NCBI GenBank assembly: GCA_964460035.1
Contig: CAYWPG010000017.1
Coordinates: forward strand, 5,340 to 69,339
DNA from: CAYWPG01 sp964460035
GTDB taxonomy: Bacteria > Pseudomonadota > Gammaproteobacteria > Nitrococcales > AK92
DNA length: 64,000 nucleotides
Direction of reading: 5' to 3'
In this document: piece after piece, positions 34,405 to 43,513 of the stretch
How positions within the stretch are numbered: position 1 is the stretch's first letter
How the letters are laid out: every line of letters begins with the position of its first letter
The notes under the pieces: generated by a model
Databases searched by the model: none
What the model saw: the letters and a program-made list of their open reading frames with translations, nothing else
What the model was told of the DNA's origin: nothing
Position numbers and translations under genes: made by a program

Positions 34405-35184
34405 ATGCGAGCGATCGGTCTGCTGCTATTCCTGGGCGCGCTGGCCCTGACGACTCCGCTAGCCGCACAGACACCGCAGCAGCCGGTCATTAGCATAATC
34501 ATTGACGATTTAGGCGATCGCCTGCCCGAAGGCCGCCGTGTCGTGGCACTGCCAGGACCGGTGGCCTGCGCTTTTCTGCCTTTTACCCCATACGCCGACC
34601 GCCTGGCTCGCGCGGCTCACGCAGCGGGCAAGGAGGTCATGCTGCATCTGCCTATGCAGGCGATTGACCGTGATCACGGCCCTGGTGGCGTGGACATGTA
34701 CATGCACCGCGAGGCGTTCGCCGCGGCCGTCGCAGCCAGTCTCGATTCGGTGCCTCATGTGGTCGGCGTGAACAATCACATGGGCAGCCTGCTCACGCGT
34801 CACCCCGGGCATATGACCTGGCTGATGGAAGAGCTCAAGGCACGCGATCCTCAGCTCTTCTTCGTGGACAGCCGTACCACGGCGCAGACGGTGGCGGAGC
34901 AAATGGCGCGAGAGGCAGGGGTCCCCACTCTGCGGCGGCATGTGTTTCTAGACCACGATCCAAGTCCCGCGGCGGTTGAGGCCGCCTTCGAGCGCCTGCT
35001 CGCGCTAGCGCGGCGGCAAGGCGCTGCAGTGGGCATAGGACACCCCTATCGCTCGACGCTGGAGGTGTTGGAGCGGCGCCTTCCCAACTTGGAGGCCGAA
35101 CGCGTCGAGCTCATCTCGATCAGAGAAATGATCGCCTTGATAGAGGAGAGAGGTCGAACATGGCAAGCGTCCTTGTCCCGTTAG
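34405..35184 (+). CDS. Divergent polysaccharide deacetylase family protein (YibQ-like)
   Basis: 259 residues. A signal peptide (LLLFLGALALTTPLAA) is followed by ISIIIDDLGD, the metal-binding start of the divergent deacetylase fold. MLHLPMQAID, VNNHMGSLLTR, FVDSRTTAQTV and IGHPYRSTLEVL continue the conserved pattern. Homologues are found beside envC-ctpA, and the substrate is unknown. The final 25 nt overlap the yajL-like gene. Function is only predicted from fold. Confidence 0.85.
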   Translation: MRAIGLLLFLGALALTTPLAAQTPQQPVISIIIDDLGDRLPEGRRVVALPGPVACAFLPFTPYADRLARAAHAAGKEVMLHLPMQAIDRDHGPGGVDMYMHREAFAAAVAASLDSVPHVVGVNNHMGSLLTRHPGHMTWLMEELKARDPQLFFVDSRTTAQTVAEQMAREAGVPTLRRHVFLDHDPSPAAVEAAFERLLALARRQGAAVGIGHPYRSTLEVLERRLPNLEAERVELISIREMIALIEERGRTWQASLSR

Positions 35185-35708
35185 CCGAAGGCTGCGAGGA
35201 GCTGGAGGCGGTAACGGTCATCGATTTGCTCCGGCGCGCCGGTGTGGAGGTAGTCGCCGCCGGCCTTGTGGAAGGGCCCGTGCGGGCGAGCCGCGGCGTG
35301 GTGCTGGTGCCGGATACGACCCTGGATGCGGTGCTTGGGCGCGATTTCGATATGATCGTGCTCCCCGGCGGCGCCGGCGGTACCGAGCGGCTGCGGGCCG
35401 ATCCGCGGATCCTGGAGCTGCTGCAGCGAATGGCGCAGCAAGAAAAGTACACGGCGGCGATCTGCGCCGCCCCTAGCGTCCTGGCGGCGGCAGGACTGCT
35501 GGAAGGTCGGCGGGCTACGAGCTACCCAGGGTTTCTCGATGGCCACAGCAGTGTGGAGTATTGCACCGATGCGGTGGTAATCGACGGCCGTATCGTCACC
35601 TCGCGCGGGCCGGGCACGGCCATGGACTTTGCGCTGATGCTGATCGAGCTGTTGGTATCGGCGGACAAGCGGGCGGAGGTGGAGAAGGGCTTGCAGCGGG
35701 CGGACTAG
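35160..35708 (+). CDS. DJ-1/PfpI-family protein (YajL-like)
   Basis: 182 residues. The nucleophile cysteine (Cys102) lies in AAICAAPSVLAA, and the supporting acidic residues in LAEGCEELEAVTV are near the N-terminus. MIVLPGGAGGTERLRAD and RATSYPGF are family motifs. E. coli YajL is an oxidative-stress chaperone with disputed deglycase activity. The start (ATG 35160) has GAGGAGAGAGG upstream and overlaps the previous gene by 25 nt. Confidence 0.88.
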   Translation: MASVLVPLAEGCEELEAVTVIDLLRRAGVEVVAAGLVEGPVRASRGVVLVPDTTLDAVLGRDFDMIVLPGGAGGTERLRADPRILELLQRMAQQEKYTAAICAAPSVLAAAGLLEGRRATSYPGFLDGHSSVEYCTDAVVIDGRIVTSRGPGTAMDFALMLIELLVSADKRAEVEKGLQRAD

Positions 35709-35752
35709 CTAGCGCCAAGTTCCGTTGGCAGTGCGCGCCGGGCCGTTGCGGC

Positions 35753-37423
35753 CTAGTCGCCATCGCGCATCCAGGCGACGAACAGCAGGAAAGCGCCCAG
35801 CGCGCCGGCTATCCAGCTTACCAGGGGCGCGTCCGCCACCATGCGCGGAGCGTAGCCGTCCAGTCCCAGCAGAATAAAGGCGCCGACGATCAGCGCGGCG
35901 CCGGCCGCGCCGGCAACGAACCGATAACTGGCGCTGCGTACCTCGCGACGAAGCTGCTGCAGCTGACGCGATTGCTCCGCCAGCTCCTGCCTTGCGGCCG
36001 CAAGCTCGTCAAGCGCATCGTGCAGTCGCCGCGGCAAGGCCGGGAGCAGCTCGCCCCAGCGCGGCGCTTCCTGGCGCAGCTGACGAACCAGGGCGCGCGT
36101 GCCCAGCTGCTCGCTCATCCAGCGCTCCATATGCGGCTTGGCGGTCTGCCACAAATCGAGCTCCGGGTAGAGCTCTCGCCCCAGTCCCTCGATGTTCAGC
36201 ATGGTTTTCTGCAACAGCACCAGCTGCGGCTGGACTTCCATATCGAACCGCCGCCCGGTCTCGAAAAGGCGTAGCAGCAGCGCTCCGAAGGAGATATCGC
36301 GCAGCGGGCGCTCGAAGATCGGCTCGCACACGGTACGAATTGCAGTCTCGAACTCGTCCACCCGGGTGCTGGGCGGCACCCAGCCCGATTCCACGTGCAG
36401 CTCGGCTACCCGCCGGTAATCGCGATTGAAGAAGGCAAGGAAGTTCTCGGCCAGGTAGCGGTGATCGACGGGACTGAGGGTGCCCATGATGCCAAAGTCT
36501 ACCGCGATGTACTGCGGATCCTCCGGGCGATCCGGGTTGACGAAGATGTTGCCCGGGTGCATGTCGCCGTGGAAAAAGCTGTCGCGAAATACCTGGGTGA
36601 AAAAGATCTCCACACCCCGCTCGGCGAGTACCCGCATATCGATGTTCAACGCCCGCAAGGTGGCAACATCGTTGACCGGAACGCCTCTAATACGCTCCAT
36701 CACCATCACCTGGCGGCGTGTGTAATCCCAGTACACTTCGGGCACATACAGCAGCGGGGAACCCAGGAAATTGCGCTTGAGCTGGGAGGCGCTGGCCGCT
36801 TCGCGCATCAGGTCGAGTTCATCGTTCAGATTCTTGTCGAACTCCGCCACGACCTCGCGCGGCCGCAGCCGACGGCCTTCGGCCCAATATCGCTCGGCCA
36901 GCTCCGCTACCGTGTACATCAAGTCCAGGTCGCGCCGGATACGCTTCTGGATGCCCGGCCGGATGACTTTCACCACCACTTCGGTGCCATCCAGCAGGCG
37001 TGCCGCATGCACCTGCGCGACAGAGGCTGACGCGAACGGCGTCTCGTCGAACTCGGCGAACACCTCCTCCAGTGGCCGGCGATACTCCTGCTCGATGATC
37101 GCCCGCGCCTGGCTGCCGGGAAAGGGCGGCACGCGGTCCTGCAGATGGGCCAGTTCGGCGGCGATGTCCGGTGGGATAAGATCGCGCCGGGTAGAGAGGA
37201 TCTGGCCGAACTTGACGTAAATCGGTCCGAGGTCCTCCAGTGCGCGCCGGATGCGCTCGCCCCGCGTTGCCGTGGTGCGGTCGAACCAGCGCCAAAACAT
37301 GAAGAGTCTGAGGAATCGCAGCGGCTTGAAGAGCTTGGTGGTCAGAATGAGCTCATCGAGCCCATGCCGCAGCATTACGATGTTGATATGCGCTATTCGC
37401 AGCAGCTGGCGAAACGTTTTCAC
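35753..37423 (-). CDS. ubiB: Ubiquinone biosynthesis kinase-like protein UbiB
   Basis: 556 residues, ABC1/ADCK/UbiB atypical kinase family. YVKFGQILSTRRDLIP gives the KxGQ motif, and SASVAQVHAARLLDG the alanine-rich nucleotide loop. HGDMHPGNIFV and VDFGIMGTLS are the catalytic and metal motifs. Two membrane segments end the protein (about 505-525 and 530-550). It supports ubiquinone synthesis. It follows ubiJ by 2 nt in the ubiE-ubiJ-ubiB order of gammaproteobacteria. Confidence 0.97.
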   Translation of the reverse strand: MKTFRQLLRIAHINIVMLRHGLDELILTTKLFKPLRFLRLFMFWRWFDRTTATRGERIRRALEDLGPIYVKFGQILSTRRDLIPPDIAAELAHLQDRVPPFPGSQARAIIEQEYRRPLEEVFAEFDETPFASASVAQVHAARLLDGTEVVVKVIRPGIQKRIRRDLDLMYTVAELAERYWAEGRRLRPREVVAEFDKNLNDELDLMREAASASQLKRNFLGSPLLYVPEVYWDYTRRQVMVMERIRGVPVNDVATLRALNIDMRVLAERGVEIFFTQVFRDSFFHGDMHPGNIFVNPDRPEDPQYIAVDFGIMGTLSPVDHRYLAENFLAFFNRDYRRVAELHVESGWVPPSTRVDEFETAIRTVCEPIFERPLRDISFGALLLRLFETGRRFDMEVQPQLVLLQKTMLNIEGLGRELYPELDLWQTAKPHMERWMSEQLGTRALVRQLRQEAPRWGELLPALPRRLHDALDELAAARQELAEQSRQLQQLRREVRSASYRFVAGAAGAALIVGAFILLGLDGYAPRMVADAPLVSWIAGALGAFLLFVAWMRDGD

Positions 37424-37425
37424 CG

Positions 37426-38031
37426 CTATCGGCCCTTACCCCGCTTCTCCAGCAGAGCGATCCGTGCCTGCAATCGGTCGGCATCCTGGCGCAGACGATC
37501 CACCTCTGCGAGAAAAGCGCTCACCTCGGCCTCGGCGGGCAGCGCCCGGCTCTCCTCGGTGAGATACTCGGCCGCATTCTGCTCGAAAGTGGTACGAGCC
37601 TGGGACAGCCAGGCGAGGCCGGCACGCGCCATCCTGCCGAGCTGGTGCGCGACCACATCGCCGGTGAAGCGGGAAAGCTGCTCTTCCCAGTCTATCTCCA
37701 GCGAACTGACGAGCTGGCGGATACCGTGAACGACAGCGACGTCACCCCGGAACTCTACCGCTCCGGCGCCCTTTTGGCCGCCGCTGAGTGCGAGCGTCAG
37801 CAAAGCGGCAGGTCGCGCGCGCACGGTAACGTCGGCAGCGGCATCCGGATCGGCAACGGCAATGCCCTCTTCGCTGAAGGCCACCCGCAGCGGGAGGTCG
37901 ATACCGTCCAGCTCGACGGCGAGCACGTGCCCTGCCAGTGGTCTTAATCGCTCGCGGGCCTCAGGGTCGAGCTTGAGCAAGCCGTTAGCCAGTGCTAGCA
38001 GCTGCTGCAGAGCGAGAGCGGTAGGGTCCAT
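37426..38031 (-). CDS. ubiJ: Ubiquinone biosynthesis accessory factor UbiJ
   Basis: 201 residues. An SCP2-like lipid-binding domain covers about 15-115 (VLAVELDGIDLPLRVAFSEEG, VTVRARPAALLTLALSGG). The C-terminal part is helical and ends in a coiled coil (VDRLRQDADRLQARIALLEKR). UbiJ is part of the Ubi complex and binds the isoprenoid intermediates. It sits between ubiE and ubiB, as usual. Confidence 0.93.
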   Translation of the reverse strand: MDPTALALQQLLALANGLLKLDPEARERLRPLAGHVLAVELDGIDLPLRVAFSEEGIAVADPDAAADVTVRARPAALLTLALSGGQKGAGAVEFRGDVAVVHGIRQLVSSLEIDWEEQLSRFTGDVVAHQLGRMARAGLAWLSQARTTFEQNAAEYLTEESRALPAEAEVSAFLAEVDRLRQDADRLQARIALLEKRGKGR

Positions 38032-38046
38032 GGCTTATCGCGCGTC

Positions 38047-38808
38047 CTAGTATTTGTAGCCCCTGTGCACGGCGCAGATTCCGCCGCTGAGGTTGAAGTA
38101 CTCGCAGTCCTCCAGTCCTGCCTCGACCATCATCTCCCGCAGCTCTTCTTGATTCGGATGCATGCGGATGGATTCGGCCAAGTAGCGATAGCTGTCCGCA
38201 TCGTTGGCAACCAGCTTGCCCATGCGCGGCAGCAGCTGGAAAGAGTACAGATCGTACAGCGGGCGCAGGGGCTTGATGTAGAGCTGAGAGAACTCGAGCA
38301 CCACTACGCAGCCGCCCGGCTTGAGCACGCGCCGCATCTCCCGCAGCGCCCGCTCCTTATCGGTAACGTTGCGCAGTCCGAACGCTATGGTGACCCGGTC
38401 GAAGTGGTTGCTGGCAAAAGGCAGCGCTTCGGCGTTGGCCAGCACGAAGTCGACATTGCCCACCCGACCTGCGTCTATCATGCGGTCGCGTCCCAGGGTC
38501 AGCATCGCCTCGTTGATGTCGGACATTACTACCCTGCCCTGCTCGCCGACGCGGTCGGCCATCAGTCGGGCAAGATCGCCCGTGCCGCTGGCCAGATCGA
38601 GTATGCGCTGCCCCCGCCGCACGTTCGCGTACGCCACTGCCTGCCGCTTCCAGAGCCGATGCAGGCCGGCCGACATCAAGTCGTTCATCAGATCGTACTT
38701 GTCGGCGACCGAGCGGAACACCGCACGGACGCGCGCGACCTTCTCGTGCACCGGTACTTCCTGGAAGCCGAAGTGGGTGGTGTCGCCTGCCTTGTCCCGC
38801 GGATTCAT
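38047..38808 (-). CDS. ubiE: Ubiquinone/menaquinone methyltransferase UbiE
   Basis: 253 residues from the ATG at 38808 (MNPRDKAGDTTHFGFQEVPVH); the frame extends upstream into the DUF971 gene without support. THFGFQEVPVHEKVARV, YDLMNDLMSAGLHRLWKR and the SAM motif RILDLASGTGDLARL identify UbiE. It C-methylates the benzoquinol ring (DMKH2/DDMQH2). The DUF971 gene is 8 nt upstream and ubiJ 15 nt downstream. Confidence 0.97.
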   Translation of the reverse strand: MNPRDKAGDTTHFGFQEVPVHEKVARVRAVFRSVADKYDLMNDLMSAGLHRLWKRQAVAYANVRRGQRILDLASGTGDLARLMADRVGEQGRVVMSDINEAMLTLGRDRMIDAGRVGNVDFVLANAEALPFASNHFDRVTIAFGLRNVTDKERALREMRRVLKPGGCVVVLEFSQLYIKPLRPLYDLYSFQLLPRMGKLVANDADSYRYLAESIRMHPNQEELREMMVEAGLEDCEYFNLSGGICAVHRGYKY

Positions 38809-38816
38809 GTTCGCCC

Positions 38817-39206
38817 TCAGTCTTGCTCGTCTTGGCGTCGGTAACCGGCGGCGGCTAGCGCCCGCAGATAGTCCTGCCAATAGATGTCTTGGTTGATCCC
38901 CAGCTCGTACAGCAGATCCCAGCTATACAGCCCGCTATTGTGCCCGTCGTCGAATACCAGGCGCACGGCGTACTGGCCGACCGGTTCGATGGCGCTGATG
39001 TTCACCGATTCCTTGCCGACTTGCAGCACCGCTTGACCCGGGCCGTGGCCGCGGACTTCGGCCGACGGCGAGTATACGCGCAAATATTCGCACGGCAGCC
39101 GGAAGCGCCGGCCGTTGTCGAACGCCACTTCCAGCACGCGGGAGCGCTTGTGGAGCTTGATCAGAGTAGGCACCACGCCGTGCTGTTTGCGCTCAAGTCT
39201 CTGCAT
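38817..39206 (-). CDS. DUF971 / gamma-butyrobetaine hydroxylase N-terminal-like protein
   Basis: 129 residues made of a DUF971 domain: LIKLHKRSRVLEVAFDNG, FRLPCEYLRVYSPSAEV, and DDGHNSGLYSWDLLYELG near the end. The fold resembles the zinc-binding N-terminal domain of gamma-butyrobetaine hydroxylase, with a Cys and an H in suitable places. These genes stand beside hslU in many gammaproteobacteria; the role is unknown. The start overlaps the hslU stop codon by 1 nt. Confidence 0.9.
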   Translation of the reverse strand: MQRLERKQHGVVPTLIKLHKRSRVLEVAFDNGRRFRLPCEYLRVYSPSAEVRGHGPGQAVLQVGKESVNISAIEPVGQYAVRLVFDDGHNSGLYSWDLLYELGINQDIYWQDYLRALAAAGYRRQDEQD

Positions 39207-40540
39207 CAGAGGATGTACCGGCTCAAATCTTCGTTACGGGCGAGATCCGCGAGGTGTTTCTCCACGTACTCGGCATCGATGCGGATGGTTTGCCCGCTGC
39301 GGTCCGGCGCTTCGAACGATACCGTCTCAAGCAAGCGCTCCATGACCGTGTGCAGGCGCCGCGCTCCTATGTTCTCTGTGCGCTCGTTGACCTCCCAGGC
39401 CACTTCCGCGATCTTGGCCACGCCATCGTCGGTGAACTCCAGACGGCAGCCCTCGGTTTCCATCAGCGCCTGGTATTGACGCACCAGCGAGGCATCCGGT
39501 TCGGTGAGTATGCGTACGAAGTCTTCGACCGACAGCGCATCGAGCTCCACCCGGATCGGCAAGCGCCCCTGCAACTCCGGAATGAGGTCCGATGGCTTGG
39601 ACAGATGGAACGCACCGGACGCGATGAACAGGATATGGTCGGTACGCACCATGCCGTATTTGGTGGAAACCGTGGAGCCTTCCACCAGCGGCAGCAGATC
39701 GCGCTGCACGCCTTCGCGCGAGACGTCGGCGCCGCCCACATCGGCGCGTTTGGCGATCTTGTCGATCTCGTCCAGGAAGACGATGCCGTGCTGCTCGACC
39801 TTCTCCAGCGCGCGGGCCTTGATCTCCTCTTCGTTGATCATCTTGGCCGCTTCTTCCTCGCGCAGCACCTTGAGCGCGTCTTTCACTTTCATCTTGCGCG
39901 TCTTGGTGCGCTCGCCGGTGATATTCTGGAACAGGCTCTGCAGCTGACTGGTCATCTCTTCCATGCCGGGCGGTGCCATGATTTCCACGCCCACCGGCAC
40001 GGCGCGCACTTCTATCTGCACTTCGCGATCGTCGAGTTCGCCCTCGCGCAGTTTCTTACGCAGTTTCTGGCGGGTGGCGGAATTGTCCTCCGCGGGCTCG
40101 TCGTCCCAGCCCATTCCGCTGCGCGGGCGTGGCAGCAGCACGTCGAGCAGGCGCTCCTCGGCTGCATCCTCGGCGCGAGCGCGGACCCGCTGCATCTCCT
40201 CTTCGCGCGTGAGCTTGATCGCGACCTCCATCAGATCGCGGATGATCGACTCCACATCGCGGCCCACATAGCCCACTTCGGTGAACTTGGTGGCTTCGAT
40301 CTTGATGAACGGTGCCTGCGCGAGCTTGGCCAGTCGGCGCGCGATTTCGGTCTTGCCGACGCCGGTGGGACCGATCATCAGGATGTTCTTGGGGGTGATC
40401 TCGTTGCGCAGGGCCGGATCGACTTGCATTCGGCGCCAGCGGTTGCGCAGCGCGATGGCTACCGCGCGCTTGGCCTTGGCCTGGCCGATGATGTGTTTAT
40501 CCAGCTCCTGAACGATCTCCCGAGGCGTCATGTAGGACAT
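39206..40540 (-). CDS. hslU: ATP-dependent protease ATPase subunit HslU
   Basis: 444 residues from the ATG at 40540, which follows AAGGAG; an ATG at 40555 adds five residues and has no better signal. Walker A GPTGVGKTEIARRLA is at about 58-72, VGYVGRDVESIIRDL follows, and Walker B (GIVFLDEIDKI) and the sensor regions come later. The C-terminus RYIL is the typical HslV-docking tail. It unfolds substrates for HslV. hslV is 30 nt upstream. Confidence 0.97.
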   Translation of the reverse strand: MSYMTPREIVQELDKHIIGQAKAKRAVAIALRNRWRRMQVDPALRNEITPKNILMIGPTGVGKTEIARRLAKLAQAPFIKIEATKFTEVGYVGRDVESIIRDLMEVAIKLTREEEMQRVRARAEDAAEERLLDVLLPRPRSGMGWDDEPAEDNSATRQKLRKKLREGELDDREVQIEVRAVPVGVEIMAPPGMEEMTSQLQSLFQNITGERTKTRKMKVKDALKVLREEEAAKMINEEEIKARALEKVEQHGIVFLDEIDKIAKRADVGGADVSREGVQRDLLPLVEGSTVSTKYGMVRTDHILFIASGAFHLSKPSDLIPELQGRLPIRVELDALSVEDFVRILTEPDASLVRQYQALMETEGCRLEFTDDGVAKIAEVAWEVNERTENIGARRLHTVMERLLETVSFEAPDRSGQTIRIDAEYVEKHLADLARNEDLSRYIL

Positions 40541-40570
40541 GGGATCTCCTTGCAAGTGCGTCGGCAGCGC

Positions 40571-41128
40571 TTAGCTCGAAGCGCTATCGTCCGGCGCCAG
40601 TTCCTCGAGGGTGAGGTTGTGATTGGTGTAAATGCAGATATCGGCGGCGATCTTCATGGCCTTCTCGACCACCTCGCGCGCCGATAGTTCGGTGTTCTCC
40701 ATCAATGCGGTGGCTGCGGCCTGCGCGAACGCGCCGCCGGAGCCGATGGCAATCAGATCGTGCTCGGGTTCGACCACATCGCCATTGCCCGAAATCATCA
40801 AAAGCGCGTTCTTATCGGCGACTACCAGCAGCGCCTCCAGACGGCGCAGCACCCGGTCCGAGCGCCAGTCTTTGGCCATTTCGACTGCGGAGCGGGTAAG
40901 GTTGCCCCGGTGCTTCTCGAGCTGGCCCTCGAAACGCTCGAACAGCGTGAACGCATCCGCTGTGCCGCCCGCGAAGCCGGCCAGCACCTGATCGTGGAAA
41001 AGACGCCGCACCTTGCGGGCGTTGCCTTTCATGATCGTGTTGCCAAGCGTGACCTGGCCGTCGCCGCCCATGGCTACATGGCCGTAGCGGCGTACCGCGA
41101 GAATGGTGGTGCCTCTGAACTGTTCCAC
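40571..41128 (-). CDS. hslV: ATP-dependent protease subunit HslV
   Basis: 185 residues from a GTG at 41128 (MEQFRGTTILAVRRYGHV), with GGAG further upstream. A short propeptide (about six residues) precedes the first catalytic threonine of TTILAVRR. GNARKVRRLF, GFAGGTADAFTLFERFE and IGSGGAFAQAAATAL are family motifs. It is the peptidase of the HslVU complex. The frame continues open far upstream to 41743, over the chemoreceptor start, but that part has no gene-like features. Confidence 0.96.
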   Translation of the reverse strand: MEQFRGTTILAVRRYGHVAMGGDGQVTLGNTIMKGNARKVRRLFHDQVLAGFAGGTADAFTLFERFEGQLEKHRGNLTRSAVEMAKDWRSDRVLRRLEALLVVADKNALLMISGNGDVVEPEHDLIAIGSGGAFAQAAATALMENTELSAREVVEKAMKIAADICIYTNHNLTLEELAPDDSASS

Positions 41129-41306
41129 TGATAGACAACTCCGTTTGCGGGCGGCCGGGGAAGGTGGGAGATAGCCGATGGCTGATCGCCCCGCGGCCGC
41201 GGGCATGCCTGGGGTGGATTGTACTATATGGGACCGCTCAGCGGTGTCTTCTGCCGATGGCCGAAACCCTCGCCGCGCAAGACCGGCACCGGTCCCGGCG
41301 TTTGTC

Positions 41307-41333
41307 TCAAGCTTTGCGGCAGGGGCCCGATAT
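41307..41333 (+). promoter_or_regulatory. Candidate sigma-28 (FliA) promoter of the chemoreceptor gene
   Basis: TCAAGCTT-N11-CCCGATAT matches the FliA consensus TAAAGTTT-N11-GCCGATAA at 12 of 16 positions, with the CCGATA core intact. The start near 41340 leaves a leader of about 83 nt that contains the (CT)9 tract. Confidence 0.45.
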
Positions 41334-41362
41334 GCGAATGGTCGATCAGACAGCTGTAACCA

Positions 41363-41380
41363 CTCTCTCTCTCTCTCTCT
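41363..41380 (+). repeat. (CT)9 dinucleotide repeat in the chemoreceptor leader
   Basis: Nine uninterrupted CT units (41363-41380) end in TTCTC. CTTCTC at 41379-41384 is complementary, with one G-U pair, to the ribosome-binding site GAGGAG (41412-41417). Slippage of the tract could therefore alter pairing with that site. Confidence 0.85.
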
Positions 41381-41422
41381 TCTCGCCCTAGGCGGCTCGG
41401 AAGCAACATTTGAGGAGCCGAA

Positions 41423-43060
41423 ATGACTAAGGTACTGCGCAAGGTGTCCATGCGGCATCGCATGGTTGTGTTGTCTGCCTTGATTCTGCTCGGGATGGCC
41501 GGGATCGGGATTACCGCGGTCTTGCAAGTTTGGAACGCCGCCCTGGCGATCCAGAAGCATGCCGTACAGCACGTGGTGGAGGTTGGGCACAGCCTTCTGC
41601 AGGCCTATCAGGCCGAGGTCGAGGCCGGGCGACTGTCGCTCGCGGACGCTCAGGAGCGCGCAAAATTGGCTATCCGCGCGATCCGCTACGGCGACAACGA
41701 GTATCTGTGGATAAACGACATGCAGCCCGTAATGGTCATGCATCCGATCTCGCCCGAGCTCGATGGCCGGGACGTGAGCGATATCGCCGATCCGACGGGT
41801 AAGCGGCTGTTCCAGGAGTTCGCCAAGGTGGCGCGCCGCGATGGCGGGGGGTTCGTCGACTACATGTGGCCTTACCCGGGCCGGAGCGAACCGGAGGACA
41901 AGCTTTCCTACGTCAAACTGTTCGAGCCCTGGGGCTGGATTATCGGCTCGGGCATCTACCTCCAGGAACTGAATGCGACCAATCGAAGCCTGGCAACCGG
42001 ACTGCTGGTGAAGCTTGGCGGCATGGCGGTGATCTTGGTGGCGCTGGTGTATGCCATCATTCGTTCCGTCATCGGTCCGATCATCGCTACCACCACTCGG
42101 CTGCGCGAGGCTGCCACCGGCAAGGTCGACCTTACTGTCCGGCTCGACACCGATGGCGACGACGAATTGGCCGCCATGGCACGCAGCTTCAACCGGCTTG
42201 CGGAGACCTTACAGCAGGTCGTTCGAGAGGTAATCCAGGCTACGGTAAATCTGACCCGCGCCACGGAGACGTTAACGGAAGTTACCAGCGAGACCGAGCA
42301 AGGAGGCCTTAGGCAGCAAGCCGATACCGAAGAACTGGCCGCGGCCACCAACCAGATGGCTGTGACTGTACAGCAGGTCGCTCGCAACGCTGCCACCGCC
42401 GCCGAGTCGACACGCCAGGCCGAAGCGGAGGCGACCAACGGTAGGCGGATTGTCGAAGAGACCATCGCTTCCGTAAATGAGCTGACCGAGGATCTCGTGC
42501 GTTCGCAGTCGGTGGTGGAAAAACTGGCCGCGGACTCGCACAGCATCGGCACAGTGCTGGATGTGATAAACGGCATTGCCGAGCAAACTAACCTGTTGGC
42601 CCTGAACGCTGCGATCGAGGCGGCGCGCGCAGGTCAACAGGGACGCGGTTTCGCAGTGGTCGCCGAAGAGGTGCGTACGCTGGCGCAGCGCACGCAGCGC
42701 TCGACACAGCAAATCCAGGACATCATCGGCCGGCTGCAAGAGCATGCTACCCAGGCGGTGGCCAGCATTAACGAGAATGCTCAGCTGGCAAATCGGACGG
42801 TGGAGGAGTCGGCGCGCGCCGGCGATGCGCTCAATGCGATAACCGCCGCGGTGGCGACGATAAACGATATGAACGTGCAAATCGCCAGCGCGGCTGAAGA
42901 GCAAGCCGTAACCGCCGAGCAGATCAATCGCAACATGAGCGACATTCGCGACGTCGCGGCGGCTACCCGTGAGGGCGTGGGGCGGGTACGAAGCGCGGTA
43001 GACGAGCTGGCAGCTATGGCTAGCCGTTTGCACGGCATGACCCGGCGGGTGCGTGCCTGA
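41423..43060 (+). CDS. Methyl-accepting chemotaxis protein with single Cache domain
   Basis: 545 residues. TM1 is at about 15-36, and a periplasmic Cache-2-type domain follows (YGDNEYLWINDMQPVMVMHP, KLSYVKLFEPWGWIIGSGIY). TM2 lies near 192-214, then HAMP and a methyl-accepting domain with the hairpin tip EQTNLLALNAAIEAARAG. No CheR/CheB-docking pentapeptide is at the end. The Cache-2 pattern (ITN-type WxxDxxPVMVMHP) is common for small organic acids, but the ligand cannot be read. GAGGAG precedes the ATG at 41423. Confidence 0.92.
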   Translation: MTKVLRKVSMRHRMVVLSALILLGMAGIGITAVLQVWNAALAIQKHAVQHVVEVGHSLLQAYQAEVEAGRLSLADAQERAKLAIRAIRYGDNEYLWINDMQPVMVMHPISPELDGRDVSDIADPTGKRLFQEFAKVARRDGGGFVDYMWPYPGRSEPEDKLSYVKLFEPWGWIIGSGIYLQELNATNRSLATGLLVKLGGMAVILVALVYAIIRSVIGPIIATTTRLREAATGKVDLTVRLDTDGDDELAAMARSFNRLAETLQQVVREVIQATVNLTRATETLTEVTSETEQGGLRQQADTEELAAATNQMAVTVQQVARNAATAAESTRQAEAEATNGRRIVEETIASVNELTEDLVRSQSVVEKLAADSHSIGTVLDVINGIAEQTNLLALNAAIEAARAGQQGRGFAVVAEEVRTLAQRTQRSTQQIQDIIGRLQEHATQAVASINENAQLANRTVEESARAGDALNAITAAVATINDMNVQIASAAEEQAVTAEQINRNMSDIRDVAAATREGVGRVRSAVDELAAMASRLHGMTRRVRA

Positions 43061-43513
43061 GTAGAGCCGCTTGTCCTTCCAAGGCACTTGCAGCGGGGCC
43101 TGGCAGCGGCGGATCGTGTCCGCGCCGCAGCCGGGCTCCGTGACGGGCTTTGTCAGTCAAGCGATTCGTTTCCCCGTGTCTACTGATTGCCCTGCGGCCA
43201 GCGGCATCGACGAACCGTTTTCATCATCGGCCTGAGGAGGCAGGTCGCGAGCCCCGCGGAGGAAGGCAACCGCCGCCGGCGCAGCTCTGCGCCGGGCGCG
43301 CGCGATACCCGTTGTTTCGGCGTTATCGGATAGCTGCTATAGTCCATGCACCGAAAAAACGCCGTCGATTCCCCGATCGGTTTGTCTAGCGCTGCGGACG
43401 CAACGCCAGGCCGGCGCGGTTCGTGTCTTATTTACTTTAACGCCCTGGGATATTCCTTGAGACGAGGTCACGATAGCAGAACAATTGGTTCGCACCGTCT
43501 ATTGCGGGACGGC

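Noticed and set aside
39254..40687. 477-codon open frame opposite hslU
   Set aside because: Antisense to hslU and the end of hslV. The translation is rich in leucine/arginine/aspartate typical of reverse-strand frames.
41129..41422. Heat-shock (sigma-32) promoter for hslV
   Set aside because: CTTGAGA and CCCATAT are both on the minus strand but about 70 nt apart instead of 13-17; no valid pair.
41129..41743. Extended N-terminus of HslV
   Set aside because: The frame is open to 41743, but HslV normally begins with a very short propeptide; the extra part is over the chemoreceptor start and is not gene-like.
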